This document shows positions 6,001 through 6,524 of a stretch of DNA of 6,524 bases, in pieces (position 1 is the stretch's first letter; each line of letters opens with the position of its first letter). The stretch comes from an uncultured Lachnospiraceae bacterium (lineage in GTDB: Bacteria; Bacillota; Clostridia; Lachnospirales; Lachnospiraceae). Location: assembly GCA_905236275.1 (NCBI GenBank), contig CAJOPI010000426.1, positions 1 to 6,524 of the forward strand. Reading direction: 5' to 3'. Under the pieces are notes generated by a model. The model was not told the DNA's origin, searched no databases, and was given only the letters and a program-made list of their open reading frames with translations. The position numbers were made by a program, and so were the translations under genes.

Positions 6001-6135
6001 CTTTATCAGAGGAAAGCTGAGCTATTTCATGATGGAAGTTTAGTTTTAGCGAGATACTACGAAAAAAAAGCTAAAAAATCATTACCTAAACGGTCCGAAG
6101 TACGAGACTTTTTGGGACAATCCATCTCGCATTGA
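3025..6135 (+). CDS. Hanks-type Ser/Thr protein kinase with long C-terminal TPR region (Orf3)
   Basis: A 1036-residue cytoplasmic protein with no membrane segment. The kinase domain covers about residues 31-250. Its visible landmarks are a degenerate glycine loop (EKTEGFANVF, 40-49), ATP-binding K63 (CVLKEI), candidate helix-C E72, catalytic loop HKDIKPEN (150-157, base D152), DFG (168-170), APE (179-181), the SDIFSIG helix-F aspartate D193 and R232. All core catalytic residues are present, so it should be active. The DFG-to-APE segment is only 14 residues, much shorter than usual. Residues ~260-1020 are helical repeats of TPR type, clearest at 411-443, 613-646, 647-680, 841-877 and 882-915 (YHNKSICFFKEKRYSEA). 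The tail is basic. Start ATG 3025 follows an AGGTGA overlapping the Orf2 stop, so the genes are co-translated. The TPR region likely senses a ligand or protein partner, and the kinase phosphorylates partners or host proteins. The trigger and target are unknown. Confidence 0.88.
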   Translation: MPGSANGIGLPNFNLLPDLSYHETIYDKDEIVGDRYYILEKTEGFANVFFCLDLWDNSPCVLKEIPAYSGKEARNIAKIPFHKNVVQLLRLEVIGGSIFMVLEWLPDTLFDLIKKSQFSANEITDAIFSICCGLQHCISYLSTEEKAYVHKDIKPENVFYDGTFKLADFGGGYTPPYAAPEVENGLNADCRSDIFSIGKILQELCTHCEDKAFNEKVQPLINACTQSSPEKRPQSLQEVCLALGRRLVDENAQYHLTAIQLRNLAYIGEPYESMFHDLTEIWKYGDAESLYYAGDVLLRIDLPREALPMYFKSLNSGGKDNQSIALTKIAQTYFKLQDWDNAIKHSKIALNCMARDYMEKKAPFNYGVIHTYINAVFNKYIDSSPNGANKELFSWIIQILEWLHENQPNRKESLRLLGYIHYTLREYDEAIPYYEEYFSSSKDDYETSFYYAMSLFFTRDTTKAKKQFEFVAEFLETSESTSLGRLIMLLYCKYFMKDADGFADSLKRFDDKIDPLSDKEPKKTWSELMQEEEHRLDLSKFVIVSQLFENDIQLTSSYFDDISITMNALNSEQLQITEYNKLWCKNQLLKIKELRSEWGMLELPSISIALRHLNFLSYHCESLIYERLGNYKAMLRACDDMLRFDKSSPEALSHKAEALVRLERYIDSVPFYQQSFDIQHKDEVKRREREVLFYLHENPDEFYTKLLEEAPSWGIDPSKLKFYISNYRIMFSDILPDWLYGYTETIIQDFNSVRSLLCLLRLLQHLNAPEDKEIRLANFQEVALHILNRLIEEYAQRQDRLFYLLPIRGNNYMDLNLDMAVDDFKRFLKLKISWEPHEFPVVASVYHNLAITYSKFPEDKFLELADANYDMAITIYNVLGDKASIAKVYHNKSICFFKEKRYSEAGSAMLRSLDYITADKYPILYSQAQYILGNVISIFLDECQYSDDVKNMLNKGIEAFLMCVQLYNKRTHCINETDDSCERYFSFIRLSKLYQRKAELFHDGSLVLARYYEKKAKKSLPKRSEVRDFLGQSISH

Positions 6136-6161
6136 GAAAGAAAAGGAAGCTGATAAGACTT

Positions 6162-6524
6162 ATGTTCGATAATCCAGAAGAGGGGCCAGTCCAACTCTCT
6201 CTCTTCAGCAATATATACCGTCCCTATAAGGGGAAGAGCCTATTCGCCCCTATCCCCTCTACCTATGTCACTCTCTCCCTTAAAACCACCGGCCTTAGCC
6301 CTATGTGGGACAGCATTATCAAGCTAACCGCGACCCGCTTTAAGAACGGCGCGGAAGTCAATCAGTTTTCTTCTCTTGTGAGATCCAATGTGGACAACTT
6401 TACGGCTCAACTGACCGGAATCACCAATGAAATGCTAGCAGGAGCACCGGCCGCGGAGAAAGTCTTCAAGGACTTCTCTAGCTATCTCGAAAAAAGCGAT
6501 ATTATCGTTGCCTATAACTCTGAC
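6162..6524 (+). CDS. DnaQ-fold (DEDDh) exonuclease-like protein with degraded first catalytic motif, N-terminal part
   Basis: A frame of 121 codons runs open to the window end. After a ~33-residue N-terminal extension (MFDNPEEGPVQLSLFSNIYR and onward) it follows the DnaQ/epsilon-type 3'-5' exonuclease pattern: YVTLSLKTTGLSPMWDSIIK (35-54), then a strand with FKNGAEVNQFSSLV, then LTGITNEMLAGAP (84-96), then DIIVAYNSD at the edge. The family signature D-x-E-T-T-G-L-x-P reads S39-L-K41-T-T-G here, so both metal-binding acids of the first motif are lost and nuclease activity is unlikely. The NSD at the edge would begin the second motif, but its FD is outside the window. The start is ATG 6162, with AAAGGAAG about 12 bases upstream. 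A TTG at 6132-6134, overlapping the kinase stop as TTGA, would add ten mostly basic residues. GC is higher than in the cassette, so it may be an old neighbour rather than a fourth member. Confidence 0.7.
   Translation, partial: MFDNPEEGPVQLSLFSNIYRPYKGKSLFAPIPSTYVTLSLKTTGLSPMWDSIIKLTATRFKNGAEVNQFSSLVRSNVDNFTAQLTGITNEMLAGAPAAEKVFKDFSSYLEKSDIIVAYNSD

Larger units (their letters stand above)
1362..6135 (+). other. Low-GC three-gene cassette inserted beside phage genes
   Basis: One promoter and three genes with gaps of 1 and 4 bases form a single rightward unit. Composition differs from both flanks. Hand counts of single 60-base lines give 33% GC at 4081-4140 inside the cassette, against 55% at 121-180 in the phage block and 53% at 6301-6360 in the downstream gene. 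The cassette faces away from the phage operon, as do many accessory or defence cargos carried by prophages. Exact borders are not visible; I find no target duplication or att repeat within the window. Confidence 0.55.

Noticed and set aside
6136..6161. Terminator after the kinase gene
   Set aside because: The 26-base gap has no inverted repeat or T-run, so transcription probably reads into the exonuclease-like gene.
1..6524. tRNA, rRNA, transposase or att-site sequences
   Set aside because: I scanned for cloverleaf-like ends, transposase or integrase motifs and long flanking direct repeats around the cassette and saw none that I could support.

Overview
The window looks like a piece of a Bacillota (Firmicutes) chromosome, probably a clostridial or negativicute prophage or phage-derived island. 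The evidence is a left-hand block of small, tightly packed minus-strand genes preceded by strong AGGAGG-type ribosome binding sites. They encode a DUF2800-like nuclease N-terminus, the small protein usually mislabelled 'rRNA biogenesis protein rrp5', a Lar-type zinc-ribbon protein and a small unknown protein. This is a typical early or replication module of temperate Firmicutes phages. The genus cannot be fixed from the sequence.

Layout. Bases 1-1272 (minus strand) hold five phage genes, transcribed right to left: a 64-aa unknown, a 130-aa Lar-like protein, a 49-aa one-helix membrane protein that seems to use an AUA start, an 83-aa 'rrp5-like' protein and the first 78 codons of a DUF2800 protein. 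Bases 1273-1516 are a divergent intergenic region with a good sigma-70-type promoter facing right, three inverted repeats and a short direct repeat. Bases 1517-6135 (plus strand) hold three nearly abutting genes of clearly lower GC. Orf1 (293 aa) is unknown. Orf2 (206 aa) has a Clp-N-like helical repeat domain. Orf3 (1036 aa) is a Hanks-type Ser/Thr protein kinase followed by a very long TPR-type helical region. From 6162 to the window end, base composition rises again, and a DnaQ-fold exonuclease-like gene begins whose first catalytic motif is destroyed (S-x-K instead of D-x-E).

How the parts may work together. The three-gene cassette is the most interesting content. The last ~20 residues of Orf1 and the first ~20 of Orf2 share an ungapped motif (SG-x-QIN-x-V-x3-VI). 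It resembles the short paired beta-strand or amyloid-type signalling motifs that link partner proteins in bacterial conflict systems. With a kinase-TPR protein as third component, inserted between phage genes and compositionally foreign, the simplest reading is an uncharacterised multi-component defence or conflict system: TPR sensing, kinase signalling, and motif-mediated assembly of Orf1 and Orf2. That function is inference. The kinase fold, gene order, shared motif and composition step are visible in the sequence.
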